From: CBFCZU01 sp965602635
Lineage (GTDB): Bacteria > Planctomycetota > Phycisphaerae > SM23-33
DNA: 6,607 nt
Direction of reading: 5' to 3'
Assembly: GCA_965602635.1 (NCBI GenBank)
Contig: CBFCZU010000237.1
Location: 1-6,607, forward strand
Shown here piece after piece: positions 5,543 to 6,607 of the stretch. The notes under the pieces were generated by a model. It was not told where the DNA came from and ran no database searches. It worked only from the letters and a program-made list of their open reading frames with translations. The stretch's first letter is position 1. Each line of letters begins with the position of its first letter. The translations under genes were made by a program, and so were the position numbers.

Positions 5543-6607
5543 CTACCTCAGGTCCGACATATTCAGACCTTCGATGAACAGGTCCATCTGCCCCGCAGGC
5601 TCGTGCGTCCTCTTGTCGTACTCGACGTTGCCGTAGGCCGCCAGAACGTTGGTGCCCTTCTTCAGGCGCTTGATATGGCCGGCGTCCAGCACGATCGCGC
5701 GGTAGTGCGGCATGTCCTTCCACCAGATGTAGGTATGAATCTTGTGGCCGTTCAGGTACACGTGGAAGCCTTGCTTCGCCAGGATGCTCAGGCGGTACGA
5801 GTCGCAGTCCACCGCATCCAACTCGAACGTCGTTCGCATCACGATGAACTCGCCCTTGCCCCAGTCTGAGTTGTTCTTGAAGGACACACGGCCCCTCCTG
5901 TGGACGCCGACGCCGATGGGCGCGCGGCCCCTGGCCCACCGGCTGTCATCGTAGTCGGCCTTGTACCAGCCCTTGAGCTCGTCGGGCAGCTGTATGGTCC
6001 GGAAGCGCTTCTTCTCGCGCGGGTGCTTCTTGTCCTTTTCCGTCAGCGGATCGAACGACGTGAAACGCCAGACGCGGTCCTCGGGCTTCACCTTGCCCAG
6101 CGGTCTCCAGCCGGCGACGGGCTTCCTGAGCTTGGTCAGGTCGATGATCGTGTCAACCAGCGCCCGGTTCTCGCCCTTCTCCGCTTCCATGCGCTTGATG
6201 AACTCCTGGCGATACACCTTGAACAGGAGATCGGTCAACTCCTCGCGCTGCTGGGCAGTCTGCTGTTCAAGTGTGGTGTACAGGCCGTAGGGCTTGCCCT
6301 CGCGATTGGAGTTCGGCGTCGCCACGAGCTTGATGAGGTCCCCGGTGGCGAGCAAGTTGAAACGCTGCTGGATCATCATCGCGACTGCGACGGCGGTCGC
6401 GGGATCGTCCTGGAGGCACGCCTTGGCCACCTCGAGGACGTTGTGCGCGCCCTCGGGGGAACGGATGCCGGTCTTGATCTCGCTCGTCTTCACGGCGTTC
6501 TTGAGCCCCGCCAGGATCAACGTGCCCGCCGGGCTCGTCCGCTTCTTGCTCTTCAGGGCGCCCTTCAGGTGGCCCAGCATCCTCGCCCGCGGCTGGGTGT
6601 GGTATTC
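5543..6607 (-). CDS. DUF6288-like protein, C-terminal part (paralog of the full-length copy), 5' end outside the window
   Basis: The frame is open to the right edge and ends at TAG (5545-5543). The first in-frame ATG at 6580 is internal, not the start: the nine codons before it (EYHTQPRAR) continue the match to EYNYNPRHK at residues 692-700 of the full-length paralog. About 354 residues are visible: the end of the helical HEAT-like region (LKGALKSKKRTSPAGTLILA), a helical linker (LVDTIIDLTKLRKPVAGW) and a complete C-terminal beta-sandwich with GWYKADYDDSRW, PIGVGV, NNSDWGKGEF, AKQGFHVYLNGHKIHTYIWW, KKGTNVLAAYGNVEYD and AGQMDLFIEGL. That last domain resembles jelly-roll or galactose-binding modules of glycan-active enzymes and probably binds carbohydrate. 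Divergence from the other copy shows an old duplication. Its stop lies 23 bases before the truncated esterase, repeating the DUF6288-esterase gene order. Confidence 0.85.
   Translation of the reverse strand, partial: EYHTQPRARMLGHLKGALKSKKRTSPAGTLILAGLKNAVKTSEIKTGIRSPEGAHNVLEVAKACLQDDPATAVAVAMMIQQRFNLLATGDLIKLVATPNSNREGKPYGLYTTLEQQTAQQREELTDLLFKVYRQEFIKRMEAEKGENRALVDTIIDLTKLRKPVAGWRPLGKVKPEDRVWRFTSFDPLTEKDKKHPREKKRFRTIQLPDELKGWYKADYDDSRWARGRAPIGVGVHRRGRVSFKNNSDWGKGEFIVMRTTFELDAVDCDSYRLSILAKQGFHVYLNGHKIHTYIWWKDMPHYRAIVLDAGHIKRLKKGTNVLAAYGNVEYDKRTHEPAGQMDLFIEGLNMSDLR
5636..5827 (-). other. Segment of the C-terminal domain that is absent from the second DUF6288 paralog
   Basis: This in-frame stretch of 192 bases encodes 64 residues from FELDAVDCDSYRLSILAKQG to KKGTNVLAA, the core strands of the beta-sandwich. 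The flanks RTT and YGNVEYD align to RTT and YCNVRYE in the other copy, where nothing separates them. It serves as the internal reference for the apparent deletion near 1644-1650. Confidence 0.7.

Noticed and set aside
5543..6580. A complete 345-residue protein starting at 6580
   Set aside because: The frame stays open to the edge and the codons before the ATG align with the paralog, so this is an internal methionine of a larger gene.

Overview
The window is a GC-rich bacterial segment in which every supportable gene lies on the minus strand, so transcription runs from high to low coordinates. In that order it holds: the C-terminal third of a DUF6288-type secreted protein (cut by the right edge, 6607-5543); a SASA/SGNH-type carbohydrate acetylesterase with an in-frame TAA (5519-4761, remnant to 4548); a full DUF6288-type secreted protein of 1005 residues (4551-1534); an intact SASA/SGNH esterase of 424 residues (1497-223); and the start of a secreted parallel beta-helix protein (226-1, cut by the left edge). 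Gaps are 23 and 36 bases or ATGA overlaps, and no promoter or terminator is visible between genes, so this looks like one operon extending past both edges.

The layout is a repeated two-gene module, (DUF6288-like protein, SASA esterase) twice, followed by a beta-helix protein. The copies are clearly homologous but well diverged by eye, so the duplication is not recent. The combination of secreted DUF6288 proteins, SASA esterases and beta-helix proteins is typical of the Planctomycetota/Verrucomicrobiota/Lentisphaerota-Kiritimatiellota group, often in clusters for complex, decorated polysaccharides. That placement is an inference from gene content, not from a marker gene.

A working model: the exported esterases remove O-acetyl groups from a glycan, the beta-helix protein binds or cleaves the exposed chain, and the large DUF6288 proteins (PDZ-like, alpha/alpha-toroid-like, HEAT-like and C-terminal beta-sandwich regions) act as scaffold, binding or unknown enzymatic partners. 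No substrate can be named from the sequence.

The most notable details are lesions: the upstream esterase has a TAA at about residue 253 although homologous coding continues to an ATGA overlap with the next gene, and even the read-through product lacks the C-terminal catalytic-His block; the full DUF6288 protein lacks about 64 residues of its C-terminal domain relative to its paralog, in frame. These may be gene decay or assembly/sequence errors. No RNA genes, CRISPR, mobile elements or integration sites were seen.
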